64,000 nucleotides of DNA, from NCBI GenBank assembly GCA_003223295.1, contig QHYM01000121.1:1-64000 (forward strand), in the 5' to 3' direction. Position numbers and translations under genes: made by a program. Below the pieces are notes generated by a model. The model made no database searches and had not been told where the DNA came from. It saw nothing but the letters and a program-made list of their open reading frames with translations. This document shows, in pieces, positions 42,021 through 50,685 of this stretch. This DNA is from Acidobacteriota bacterium (GTDB taxonomy: Bacteria > Acidobacteriota > Terriglobia > Acidiferrales > UBA7541). The first letter of the stretch is position 1; each line of letters opens with the position of its first letter.

Positions 42021-43319
42021 TTACAACCACTTCGACAGCAGCGTTCCTGCCGGCACAATCGTGGCGTCGCGCTCCGGCCCCGTGGAAATCATCCCGATCT
42101 CCACCTGCAGAAAATCCGAAATAAATCGCAAATATTCCAGCGCCGCTTTCGGCAGTTTGTCGCCGTCCTTCGCGCCGTAAGTGGAAACGCACCACCCCGG
42201 AAGTGTTTTGTACTCGGGCGTGACGTGCTCGTACTCTTCCGCCAGCGCGGGCATTTCTTTCAGCGGCTTCCCTTTGTATTTGTAACCCACGCACACTTGA
42301 ATTTCGCGCTGCGTGTCAAAAACATCCAGCTTGGTAATCACCAGCGAATCAATGCCGTTAATCATTTTCGCGTAGCGCAGTACTTGCAAATCCAACCAGC
42401 CGCAACGCCTCGGCCGTCCGGTTACCGCGCCAAATTCCTTCCCGCGGTCGCGCACTTCCTTGGCGTCGAGGTCCGGCATCTCGGTAGGAAACGGTCCCCC
42501 GCCCACGCGCGTCGTGTACGCTTTGGAAATTCCTAGCACGTTCTTGATTTTTGTTGGCGGCACGCCCACGCCCGTGGCAGCGCCGCCCGAAGTCGCGCTC
42601 GACGAAGTTACAAACGGGTACGTTCCGTGGTCGATGTCCAACATGGTGCCCTGCGCGCCTTCGAACAGCACGGACTTTCCCTCATCCAGTGCGCCGTTCA
42701 GCAATTCCGCGGTATCGCAGATGTAGCCGCGAATTGTTTCGCCCAGCTTTAGTGTCTCTTCCACTTCGTGAGAAAAGTCGATGTCCGCGCCGTAGGCACC
42801 CTTCGCCAGCCGGTTTTTCTCCGCCACCACGTTCGCGGCTTTCTTTCGAAACAGTTCCGGTTCGAGCAAATCGCACATCCGCAGCCCGCGCCGCGCCATC
42901 TTGTCTTCGTACGCCGGTCCGATACCACGCGAAGTGGTGCCGATTTTGTTGGCGCCCCGCGCCTCCTCCGCCGCTTTGTCCAGCTCGCGGTGATAGGGAA
43001 AAATCAAGTGCGCGCGGTTGCTGACGTGCAGCCGCCCTTTCACGTCCACTCCGGCTTTCGAGAGCGTCTCGATCTCGGCCACCAGCGCGGCGGGATCTAC
43101 CACCACACCCGTGCCAATCACCGCATGCTGTTTGGGCCGCAAAATTCCGCATGGGATGAGCTGCAGCACATAACGCTGTTTTCCAATGATGACTGTGTGA
43201 CCGGCGTTATGGCCCCCGGCGACGCGCGCGATGTAGTCAAACGAGCCGGAAAGATAGTCAACAACCTTGCCTTTGCCTTCATCGCCCCATTGCGCGCCCA
43301 CCACCACCACGGATTTCAT
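42021..43319 (-). CDS. purA: Adenylosuccinate synthetase
   Basis: Converts IMP and aspartate to adenylosuccinate using GTP, the first committed step to AMP. The track starts at 43778, but ATG 43319 (MKSVVVVGAQWGDEGKGKVVDYL) gives the normal 432 aa. VVGAQWGDEGKGK holds the P-loop and catalytic Asp; AGGHNAGHTV the catalytic His; GTTSRGIGPAYEDK and FEGAQGTMLDIDHGTYPFVTSS follow. KEFGAVTGRPRRCGWLDL near residue 300 is the IMP-binding segment. No other pur gene is adjacent. Confidence 0.96.
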   Translation of the reverse strand: MKSVVVVGAQWGDEGKGKVVDYLSGSFDYIARVAGGHNAGHTVIIGKQRYVLQLIPCGILRPKQHAVIGTGVVVDPAALVAEIETLSKAGVDVKGRLHVSNRAHLIFPYHRELDKAAEEARGANKIGTTSRGIGPAYEDKMARRGLRMCDLLEPELFRKKAANVVAEKNRLAKGAYGADIDFSHEVEETLKLGETIRGYICDTAELLNGALDEGKSVLFEGAQGTMLDIDHGTYPFVTSSSATSGGAATGVGVPPTKIKNVLGISKAYTTRVGGGPFPTEMPDLDAKEVRDRGKEFGAVTGRPRRCGWLDLQVLRYAKMINGIDSLVITKLDVFDTQREIQVCVGYKYKGKPLKEMPALAEEYEHVTPEYKTLPGWCVSTYGAKDGDKLPKAALEYLRFISDFLQVEIGMISTGPERDATIVPAGTLLSKWL

Positions 43320-43537
43320 TCTCTTGCTTCTCCTCACACTTTCCCGGCCGCTGCGGCTCCGCCACGGTCCCTCAGGGGCCGCACCCTTCCCCCTCCACGA
43401 CTTCCTGAGAGGAATACAACTGGTGGGAAATTGCAGAACAACCAAGAAGAATCGTACGCTGGCCTGCCCCTCAGCGCAAGCAACACGCAGCTGAGCCAGC
43501 GCATCGCAATAATAATAAAGTTTGACCCAACGATAAG

Positions 43538-44167
43538 TTAAACCACGCGCGCCCCGCGCTCCGGTCGAACGAGTTGTTGGGCGCTGCCGCGAGACGTATA
43601 AAGGATACAGCCAAGTACCAGCCAAATAAGCCCCTCGATCATCAAAGCAGTGCCGGGAGCGAAGAGCCCAAAAATCCGTAGGCCGAGAAGGCCAACAAGT
43701 ATTGACCAAATCGATTTCCGACGCGATATGCGATGCGCTGCTAAAGCGGCAATTCCGAGCGCAATGGGGGCAAGCCAAAGGAACAATGCGCCGCCGTTAC
43801 TGTGGACGTCCGATCCGATTGGATGTTTCAGAACATAGACTGCGTCATCTCGCGCGGTGACCGCAATCATGATCCATACGATGGCGAAGAATGCGCCTCC
43901 CAATACTGCCGCGCCCATAATGATTTTCAGCAGGATGCCGCGCCGTGTGGCAATGAGAAACAAACCGAATAATCCCCCGAGAAACCCCAGGGCCTTGAAG
44001 ACCTGCAGTATGCTCCAAAGTTGGAAGGGCGGCGCGACGACTTGGTATCGAGAATGACCGAAGAACGGGTGCGCCTGTTCCCAAAGTCCTAGCACTCCAC
44101 CGGAAATTACCGCGGCCGCTATACATGCAATGGCCAGCCATTTGATTAAGTCACGCTCGGACAACAT
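43538..44167 (-). CDS. Membrane protein of unknown function
   Basis: A 209-aa protein from ATG 44167 (MLSERDLIKW); the track's 44335 start adds a segment with no hydrophobic or conserved character. Six hydrophobic segments are visible. The spacing (GGVLGLWEQAHPFFGHSRY, then a TM, RRGILLKIIMGAAVLGGAFFAIVWIM) does not match a family I know. It is 218 nt from purA with no gene between, and 290 nt from tag; the latter gap shows no features. Confidence 0.5.
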   Translation of the reverse strand: MLSERDLIKWLAIACIAAAVISGGVLGLWEQAHPFFGHSRYQVVAPPFQLWSILQVFKALGFLGGLFGLFLIATRRGILLKIIMGAAVLGGAFFAIVWIMIAVTARDDAVYVLKHPIGSDVHSNGGALFLWLAPIALGIAALAAHRISRRKSIWSILVGLLGLRIFGLFAPGTALMIEGLIWLVLGCILYTSRGSAQQLVRPERGARVV

Positions 44168-44456
44168 CAGTTTTTGATTTCCCTCCACGCGGCGCGCAGG
44201 CCGGCTAGCCGCGTGCTGTACTTCGGCCGGCTGACTTCCCGTTCCAGGTTCCGCCGTCCTGCAAGAGTGAGGCGACATGTCTATCAGCGACATGTCGCAT
44301 GACGCCATATTTAACCATTCGAGCGTCAGCGTCAAGACAAAAACGAAACCGCTTGCGGTGTTGCCTTTAGCCTGCCTGGGGAGATGGACGATTGAGAATC
44401 TCGATAGCTTGGAAGGGTCGTTGGTTAGGAGCGTTTACTGCTGCTTTGAGGCCGAA

Positions 44457-45041
44457 CTATCTCGACAATTCTGCGTAGCGGAAGCAATCGACCATATGAT
44501 CGTTGACCATGCCGGTGGCTTGCATGAGCGCGTAGCAAATCGTCGAGCCCACAAAACGAAACCCACGCTTCTGCAAGTCTTTGCTGAGGGCATCGGACTC
44601 AGCCGTTTTTGCGGGCACGCGCTTGTGCACCTTCCAGGCATTTTGCTTCGGCCGCCCGTCCACAAAACGCCAGATGTAGCCGTCAAACGACCCGAACTCT
44701 TCCTGCACTTTCAGAAACGCTTGCGCATTTCCAATCGCCGCCGCGATTTTCAGTTTGTTGCGGATAATTCCCGCATCGCACAGAAGTTCCCGCACTTTCT
44801 TCTTGTCGTAACGCGCCGCTTTCTCCGGATCGAATCCGTCAAACACTTCCCGGTAGCGGGCGCGTTTGCGCAGAATCGTGTCCCAGCTCAATCCCGCTTG
44901 CGCACCTTCCAAGATCAAAAACTCAAACCATTTCTTTTCGTCGTGGACCGGCACACCCCATTCCTCGTCGTGATAAGGAATGTTCAGCTCATTCTGCGCC
45001 CAGTGGCAGCGAATTAGATTTTTCTCGTGAGGCTTTTTCAT
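44457..45041 (-). CDS. tag: DNA-3-methyladenine glycosylase I
   Basis: Removes 3-methyladenine from DNA in base excision repair. ATG at 45041 (MKKPHEKNLIRCHWAQNE) gives 194 aa; the track start 45098 lies in the preceding gene. RCHWAQ at the N-terminus and YHDEEWGVPVHDEKKWFEFLILEGAQAGLSWDTIL are the Tag signature; the DExxH-like zinc snap includes the N-terminal Cys and His and the C-terminal NDHMVDCFRY. KRGFRFVGSTICYALMQATGMVNDH is characteristic. Its start overlaps the GT-C-like gene stop by 4 nt (ATGA). Confidence 0.94.
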   Translation of the reverse strand: MKKPHEKNLIRCHWAQNELNIPYHDEEWGVPVHDEKKWFEFLILEGAQAGLSWDTILRKRARYREVFDGFDPEKAARYDKKKVRELLCDAGIIRNKLKIAAAIGNAQAFLKVQEEFGSFDGYIWRFVDGRPKQNAWKVHKRVPAKTAESDALSKDLQKRGFRFVGSTICYALMQATGMVNDHMVDCFRYAELSR

Positions 45042-46765
45042 TTGCTGTTTGCCACCGGCAGCCACACATAGTAATGCGTTTGTCCAATTTCCTGCCATCC
45101 ATCCATGGACTTGGCCACGGCCGCATTCTTCGTCACCACGGCCTTTGCTCCCAGCTCAGAAAATCTCCTGAGCACCTCCTGCTTCTTGACAGGATCGGCG
45201 GCCAACAATCTCGCCTGATCCTTCCAGGGAATTTCTGCCACGATTCTTACGCCCGCCAGATGCGCCCAATACCATCCCGATCCCGAAGCGATCAATCCCA
45301 CGTGCGTCCCGGGTGGAATCCCCAGGTTGTGCAAGCCAGCGGCAACTTCCCAATGTTCATACGGCCGGTTCGCAATGACTTCCCTCAAATCGCGCGTCAC
45401 CGGCCAGGCTATTGCCAAAGCCAAAGCGAGAATCACCGCCGGAACTGTGCGTTTTCTTAGCACGCCACCATCGTTTGTTGAAATTCGCGCACTCGATAGA
45501 ATCCACAACAGGAGCATTAAAGCGAACGGGCTGACGTATCTCTGTTCGACCAGTACGAGCGCGTACATGGCCAGTGTCGCAGTCGAAGGGAGCCAAACCA
45601 GCCATAAGTGTTTTGCTCCCCATTCCCATTGTCCCGCCTTCCGCACCACCAAGATCAGCGCGACGAACAAGACATAGAGCGCGCCGCTCCTGGAAAACAG
45701 CTTCAAGTATAAATTCGCGCTCCGGAACAACACCCAGAGCTGGCCCTTCAACGAGAAATGCGGCCGGATTCCCTCATACCAATAGGAAGGGTCGTACCAC
45801 GGCGGATAGCTCCCCGCCACGGGCTCCGCGAATTCGTAGATGGGAGGGTCGGTCAAAACCTTTCGCGTTGGGTGCGCGGGAGTGCCCGTTCCGGCAGGCT
45901 CGCCTTGCCAATGCGTCGATAACGTCGCGCGGTTCACGTACTCCGCGTAAGCAATCCTCCCGCTGTCGCCGAACGTTGCGCGGTGTTTCTCCTTGGAAAG
46001 CGCGAAGACCAGGGGCAACGCAACCCCCAGAAAGACGGCTAGCGCTAGCGTCGAACGCGTCAGCGCTTTCGAATACGATCCTCGCGTCATTCCAAAAAGC
46101 AAGAATCCGCTCGCGAGAAACACGAAAGAAATAGGAAACATGGCCGCCTTTGAGAGGTACGCAAGCCCTAACATGGCTCCTAATCCGGCGAACAGAGGCG
46201 AGTCTCCCTTGCCTTGATAAAGACGCAGCAGCAGCGCCGTCGCCACGTAGGCGAGCCCCGCCACAATCATGTCGGGATTCACCATCGCGGGGCTCAGCCA
46301 GAACTGACAGCTCCAGAGGAAAAGCAGGTATCCGCAGATCCACAAAATCTTTTCCGGCAGCGGCTGCAGCTCTTTTTCCGGCACACTTTCGGCGCGCCGC
46401 GCCGCGAGCATCTCTTTCAAGGAAATTTCAAAGCAAAACAGACTTACAAGGTACACCGCAAAATTCACGAGGTGGACGACGGTAAATTCCCAGTACAGCG
46501 AAGGATGGAAAATCCGAAAGCTGGCACTCAACATCGCCGGGTACAGCGGGCTCCAATAGCCGTTCACCAGCGCGTGGCACCCGCTTTGCACCGCGGCTTC
46601 CGCCATCTCAATGTAGGAAATTCCGTCTGGACTCACCTCATTGCGGTGTGCCCACACTTGCAGCGCTCCCAGTGCGATGGCCAGGCACCAGAAGAAAGTC
46701 CGCGCATGTGGCTTGAAGAGTTGTGGATTCTCCTGTTCCGCTTGCGCGCGTCCCAGTGGAATCAC
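45038..46765 (-). CDS. GT-C-like polytopic membrane protein (putative glycosyltransferase)
   Basis: A 575-aa protein from a GTG start with GGAGG just upstream. About ten membrane helices follow a short cytoplasmic tail. The first periplasmic loop reads HRNEVSPDGISYIEMAEAAV, the Asp/Glu-bearing loop typical of the mannosyltransferase-like (GT-C, ArnT/PMT-type) fold, where it coordinates the lipid-phosphate sugar donor. The C-terminal ~170 residues are a periplasmic domain (PVTRDLREVIANRPYEHWEVAAGLHNLGIPPGTHVGLIAS). Donor and acceptor unknown; alternatively a non-catalytic relative. Confidence 0.7.
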   Translation of the reverse strand: MIPLGRAQAEQENPQLFKPHARTFFWCLAIALGALQVWAHRNEVSPDGISYIEMAEAAVQSGCHALVNGYWSPLYPAMLSASFRIFHPSLYWEFTVVHLVNFAVYLVSLFCFEISLKEMLAARRAESVPEKELQPLPEKILWICGYLLFLWSCQFWLSPAMVNPDMIVAGLAYVATALLLRLYQGKGDSPLFAGLGAMLGLAYLSKAAMFPISFVFLASGFLLFGMTRGSYSKALTRSTLALAVFLGVALPLVFALSKEKHRATFGDSGRIAYAEYVNRATLSTHWQGEPAGTGTPAHPTRKVLTDPPIYEFAEPVAGSYPPWYDPSYWYEGIRPHFSLKGQLWVLFRSANLYLKLFSRSGALYVLFVALILVVRKAGQWEWGAKHLWLVWLPSTATLAMYALVLVEQRYVSPFALMLLLWILSSARISTNDGGVLRKRTVPAVILALALAIAWPVTRDLREVIANRPYEHWEVAAGLHNLGIPPGTHVGLIASGSGWYWAHLAGVRIVAEIPWKDQARLLAADPVKKQEVLRRFSELGAKAVVTKNAAVAKSMDGWQEIGQTHYYVWLPVANSK

Positions 46766-46855
46766 TCTTCCTCCGCGGGCCTGATGGTTTTCAATGGAGT
46801 TGGCAAGATGCTGTCAACGCTCTTGCCGCAATGATACGCAAAACGAGGGGCCGGC

Positions 46856-46893
46856 AAAAACAAATCGGTGGCGTCATTCCGAACAACGCCACC
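46856..46893 (-). terminator. Rho-independent terminator-like hairpin after trxA
   Basis: On the minus strand GGTGGCGT (46893-46886) pairs with ACGCCACC (46874-46867) over an 11-nt loop, followed by GATTTGTTTTT. The stem is perfect; the T-run is interrupted. Lies 17 nt after the trxA stop. Confidence 0.55.
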
Positions 46894-46909
46894 CGATCCC
46901 TTTTTTGAA

Positions 46910-47248
46910 TTACCCGACGTGGCGATCCAGCGCCTTGGTGATCTGTTCCTTCGGCACGGCTCCCACAATCTGCTCGACCACTTGTCCGTTCTTGAACACC
47001 AGCAAGGTGGGAATTCCGCGGATATTGTACCGCCCCGCGGAGTTCATCGCTTCATCCACGTTCAGCTTCATCACTTTCAGTTTGCCTTCATAATCGTGGG
47101 CGATTTCCGCGACTGTCGGCGCCAGCATGTGACACGGCCGGCACCACTCGGCCCAGAAATCCACCATGACCGGCTTGGAATTGCTCGCGGCGAGCACTTC
47201 CGCCTCGAAGTTTCCGTCCGTCGCCGCTGGAATTGAATTGTCTGCCAT
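46910..47248 (-). CDS. trxA: Thioredoxin
   Basis: A 112-aa cytosolic disulfide reductase. The active site is WCRPC at residues 35-39 rather than the usual WCGPC; the Arg variant is found in other Trx lineages and would shift redox potential modestly. MVDFWAEWCRPCHMLAP, the buried Asp of VDFWA, YNIRGIPTLLVFKNGQ (cis-Pro) and the C-terminal Gly are all present. A hairpin (TAGGCGGC/GCCGCCTA, 47261-47290) sits between it and glgA. Confidence 0.93.
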   Translation of the reverse strand: MADNSIPAATDGNFEAEVLAASNSKPVMVDFWAEWCRPCHMLAPTVAEIAHDYEGKLKVMKLNVDEAMNSAGRYNIRGIPTLLVFKNGQVVEQIVGAVPKEQITKALDRHVG

Positions 47249-47306
47249 AACCTTATGTTTTAGGCGGCTTGCCCTTCGGAACGCCGCCTATTTCTCCTTT
47301 GCCAAT

Positions 47307-49076
47307 TTAATTAGATGTTGCAGCAGGTTTTTGGTTTCTCCCGGCTTCCCCTGAGTTACGACGCGCTTGCCCCGATCCTTGAGGGGCTTCCCCCGAGGTT
47401 CGAGAGGCTTGTTCCGACCCTTCGGGGACTTGCTGCGAACTCTCTGCGGTCTGTCCTGGGTCTTGAGAAGGCTGTGCAGCTCCTTGAGAAGACTGCCCGG
47501 CAGCTTGGGCCGCTTTCCTGGCGCCCCGGCGCGATGGTCCCTCAGCCCCCTCGGCTTCCTTCTCGGCCTTCTCCGTCTTTTCTGCCCTCTCTGGCCTCTC
47601 CGCCTTCTCTACCTTTTGCGCCGTGGGCGCGAAGCCGCGGGTCACGCGCGCGGCCTCATACAGCTTGGCGTATTCCTTGGCCGACCCTTTCCAGGAAAAA
47701 TCCTTCGCCATTCCGTTCAACTGAATACGCTTCCAGATCCCTTCGTCCATGTAATGATGCAACGCTTGCCGCACCGCGTACAAGAGCGCCACTCCGGAAT
47801 ACTCAGAAAACTTGAATCCCGTTCCCGTGCCGTGCTCCACGTCAAAAGGCGTGATGCTGTCGTCCAGCCCTCCTGTGGCTCTTACAATCGGCACCGTACC
47901 ATATTTCAAGCTATACATCTGATTCAAGCCCGACGGTTCGTAGCGTGAGGGCATCAGGAACATGTCGGCTCCCGCTTCCACTTTGTGCGCCAACGTATTG
48001 TCGTAGGCGATTTTCAATCCCACGCGCCCCGGGTACGCCGCCGCGAGCGCGGTGAACAACTTTTCGTATTTCCGGTCGCCGGTTCCCAGCACCACCAACA
48101 CCAGATCTTCCTTCATCAGCTCGTGCGCCTTCTCCGCGATCAAATCAAATCCCTTCTGGTCCGCGAAGCGCGACACGATTCCTAGTATCGGCCGCTCCAA
48201 ATGCTCATGCGGCAGCCCAAACACGTCGAGCAAATCCTGCCTGCAGGCTTGCTTGCCACTCAAATCCTTGGCCGAATAATTCGCGGCAATCAGCTCATCT
48301 TTCGCGGGATTCCACGCCGAGTAATCCACACCGTTTAGAATTCCCACCAGCCGGTCCGCGCGTTTCCTGGCCACGCCATCCAATCCGTGTCCGAATTCCC
48401 TGGTCTGAATCTCTTGCGCGTACTTCCGGCTCACCGTCGTCAGATAGTCCGAATAAACCAACCCGCCTTTCAGCAAGTTCACGCTGCCATAAAACTCGAG
48501 TCCTTCCGGATGAAACAATGTTTGCGGCAGGCCCACGCGGTCCAGCATCTCTCGGGAGAACTGACCTTGATAGCCCATGTTGTGGATAGTGAACACCACC
48601 GGGATGTTCTTCACCAGCGGGTCATTGCTGTACGAGCTTCGCAGCAACACCGGCACCAGGGCGGTCTGCCAATCGTGGCAATGGAACACGTCCGTGGGCC
48701 AAATGTGCTTTGCCACTTCGATGGACGCGCGGCAAAATTCAGTGTAACGCTCCGCGTTGTCCGGATAATCTTTTCCACCGGTCCCATACAGACCCTCGCG
48801 GTCAAAATACGGGGGATCGTCGACGAAGAAGTACCGCACTCCGCCGAGCACCGAGCCATCGGCAATTGCCGGGAAGCGGATCCGCGCGCCGCCCATGGGA
48901 ATCGTCAGGCTCGGAATCACCGTTGCGGCTGCTTCGGTTCCACGGTAACGTGGCAACACCACGGCCACCTCGTGGCCCTGCGCTACCAATGCCTTCGGCA
49001 ACGCTTCCACCACGTCTGCCAAGCCGCCGGTCTTCGAGAACGGCAGCCCTTCCGATGCTACAAACAGAATTCTCAT
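47307..49076 (-). CDS. glgA: Glycogen synthase (ADP-glucose type) with long low-complexity C-terminal tail
   Basis: Extends alpha-1,4-glucan from ADP-glucose (GT5). The catalytic part is about 485 residues: FSKTGGLADVVEALPKAL at the N-terminus binds ADP-glucose, FHCHDWQTALVPVLL and HNMGYQGQFSREML follow, and FLMPSRYEPSGLNQMYSLKYGTVPIVRATGGLDDS is the C-terminal nucleotide-binding motif. The last ~100 residues are an unusual tail: first Glu/Lys-rich (KVEKAERPERAEKTEKAEKE), then Gln/Ser/Gly-rich (QSSQGAAQPSQDPGQTAESS). It is likely disordered. Genes for glgC or glgB are not in the window. Confidence 0.93.
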   Translation of the reverse strand: MRILFVASEGLPFSKTGGLADVVEALPKALVAQGHEVAVVLPRYRGTEAAATVIPSLTIPMGGARIRFPAIADGSVLGGVRYFFVDDPPYFDREGLYGTGGKDYPDNAERYTEFCRASIEVAKHIWPTDVFHCHDWQTALVPVLLRSSYSNDPLVKNIPVVFTIHNMGYQGQFSREMLDRVGLPQTLFHPEGLEFYGSVNLLKGGLVYSDYLTTVSRKYAQEIQTREFGHGLDGVARKRADRLVGILNGVDYSAWNPAKDELIAANYSAKDLSGKQACRQDLLDVFGLPHEHLERPILGIVSRFADQKGFDLIAEKAHELMKEDLVLVVLGTGDRKYEKLFTALAAAYPGRVGLKIAYDNTLAHKVEAGADMFLMPSRYEPSGLNQMYSLKYGTVPIVRATGGLDDSITPFDVEHGTGTGFKFSEYSGVALLYAVRQALHHYMDEGIWKRIQLNGMAKDFSWKGSAKEYAKLYEAARVTRGFAPTAQKVEKAERPERAEKTEKAEKEAEGAEGPSRRGARKAAQAAGQSSQGAAQPSQDPGQTAESSQQVPEGSEQASRTSGEAPQGSGQARRNSGEAGRNQKPAATSN

Positions 49077-49541
49077 GGAACGCCCACCACCACTATCCCA
49101 CCCATTTTACGCTACACCAACGTCCTCGGCAGTCTAATCTGTGGATGGCCGGCAAGAGCATCAGGTTATACCTTGAATGTTTAGAATGCATATCGTTGCG
49201 ATGTTCCTTGAGACTGCGAGAATGTTGCCGGCTCGACGCCGCCGTTGCGCGGCCGCCGCTGTATGTCCTTCTTACTTAATCTCAGCCGGTCGTGAAGATA
49301 TTGCTCGTTTACTTTTGGCTGTTAGGGAAATTGCTTTCCAAGAATCGTCCACAAAGTGCTGCGCCCGGAGAGACGATCGAGCCTTCGGCTAGCAAGGAAT
49401 GCCAACGACCCAGACACTAAATATTTTCACATCCGTGAGATAGCTCTGGTGTGAGGCGCGCTGACTCCAATGGCCTGCAAATTGCCTGACCTCACTTTGG
49501 AATTCTATGCCTGTCCCCCTTATCCAAACGTCTGTTGAAAG
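49077..49541. other. 465-nt intergenic region between divergent glgA and a small orphan gene
   Basis: I see no coding signature in either strand. It must hold promoters for glgA and the small gene at 49542, but I cannot point to a convincing -35/-10 pair. No hairpin array or repeat seen. Confidence 0.3.
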
Positions 49542-49895
49542 GTGGGTACCAGTACGAGAAAAGACCTTCACGTGCTTTGCTACCAGCATCACAAAGAGAT
49601 GCTTCTGGGTCTTGTCAGCGAACCTGCAGAGGGGGTGCTCTATGCCTGCCAGGAGCCTGGCTGCCTTATCCGGTACGATGCTGCGCGAGGATACTTCCTG
49701 GACACAGAGGACTTAAAGACCATCGAACTAGAGATTATGCCTCGCGTTAACTGCCGAAGTGATGGCCAGCCTATGTATCTGGCCCAGGTCAATCCCGAGA
49801 AAAGCAGCTTTCGCCTGTGGAAATGTCCGGCATGCGACCAGAGTCGCAATAATGAGGAGACATCAGACGGGCTTGGAAAAAAGATGGGCGCTTAA
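49542..49895 (+). CDS. Small Cys-containing hypothetical protein
   Basis: A 117-aa protein starting at GTG 49542; a later GTG (49572) is also possible, and neither has a strong ribosome site. CYQHHKEM... ACQEPGCLIRYDAARGYF... and RLWKCPACDQS give pairs of Cys/His, including one CPAC, suggesting a zinc-ribbon-like fold. I recall similar short proteins in Acidobacteriota without known function. Neighbours give no hint. Confidence 0.55.
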   Translation: MGTSTRKDLHVLCYQHHKEMLLGLVSEPAEGVLYACQEPGCLIRYDAARGYFLDTEDLKTIELEIMPRVNCRSDGQPMYLAQVNPEKSSFRLWKCPACDQSRNNEETSDGLGKKMGA

Positions 49896-49962
49896 GGCCT
49901 GTGTATAGCGCTTTCTTGCCAGGCTTCTTGGCGCGCTAAGGACACTGGTCTCTGCGGCAAGT

Positions 49963-50256
49963 CTAGTAAGCCTTGGCCCACGGTTCCACCCTGCCGGTAA
50001 GCTCCAAGCCGACTGCATACTTTCCAGGGGATACCTTCTGGCAGTAGACAATTCGTGCCTGTAGGCGCAAGCCATCGGCTGGCGAATCAATCAGCACGAG
50101 CTGTCCCGGCTGCAGCCTCTGTTCGACCAGCACACGCGCGCCGTGCGCACTCACGTTTTCCGTCGATGTTCTTTCGCCAAGCTTTGGCTCAGGAGGCACA
50201 CTTACTTTTAGACTTACAGTTCTCGCGATCCGCTTCTCGGATCGGCCGTTCGACAT
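49963..50256 (-). CDS. PilZ domain protein
   Basis: A 97-aa single-domain protein from ATG 50256 (MSNGRSEKRIARTVS), which has AGGAGG close upstream; the track's ATG at 50298 is further out. RSEKRIARTVSLKV supplies the RxxxR c-di-GMP-binding motif and TENVSAHGARVLVEQ the (D/N)xSxxG motif. YAVGLEL closes the beta barrel. It probably senses c-di-GMP, or is a structural PilZ variant. No cyclase or phosphodiesterase nearby. Confidence 0.75.
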   Translation of the reverse strand: MSNGRSEKRIARTVSLKVSVPPEPKLGERTSTENVSAHGARVLVEQRLQPGQLVLIDSPADGLRLQARIVYCQKVSPGKYAVGLELTGRVEPWAKAY

Positions 50257-50685
50257 ATCCCTCCTGATGCCATCGAGCTTGCGGGCCCTAGGCAGCATAT
50301 TCTCTCTTAGGCCCCTTTGTGCGAGTCGGCGAGGTGCTCCCCATTAGCGGCACATTCTGTAGGTACGTGGATCTCGATGCACCCTCGGATCGAAGAATGC
50401 AGCTCCGGCAACGGAGCACTCCCTCCTGTCGCATCTAATAGACTTGGATACCATTGTTCAGACGGGCGGAGAAGCCGGAGGAACATGCAATTCCTCGGCG
50501 GGTGATTTCCCCAGTGCTAAGCGCTAACTCCCTTGTTTACCGTCTCTGTGTTATACCTGCTCACCCATTACATCCTTCCTCACTTGAACGTTGGCTATGG
50601 TGCGCTTGACGGCGCGGATACTCTTGAGGAAGCGAGCGACTACCGAATGCTCGCCAATTTGGCTGGGGAACCGCCAAGTCTCGCC
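50257..50685. other. 429-nt region without a recognisable gene
   Basis: Short ORFs here (for example 50533-50754 plus, 50317-50505 plus) have no recognisable motif, and the first overlaps the end of the ADOP gene on the other strand. The PilZ promoter should be here. Nothing else is seen. Confidence 0.3.

Noticed and set aside
49896-49962. Hairpin TAGCGC...GCGCTA between the 117-aa gene and pilZ as a terminator
   Set aside because: Stem is short and interrupted and no T-run follows on either strand.
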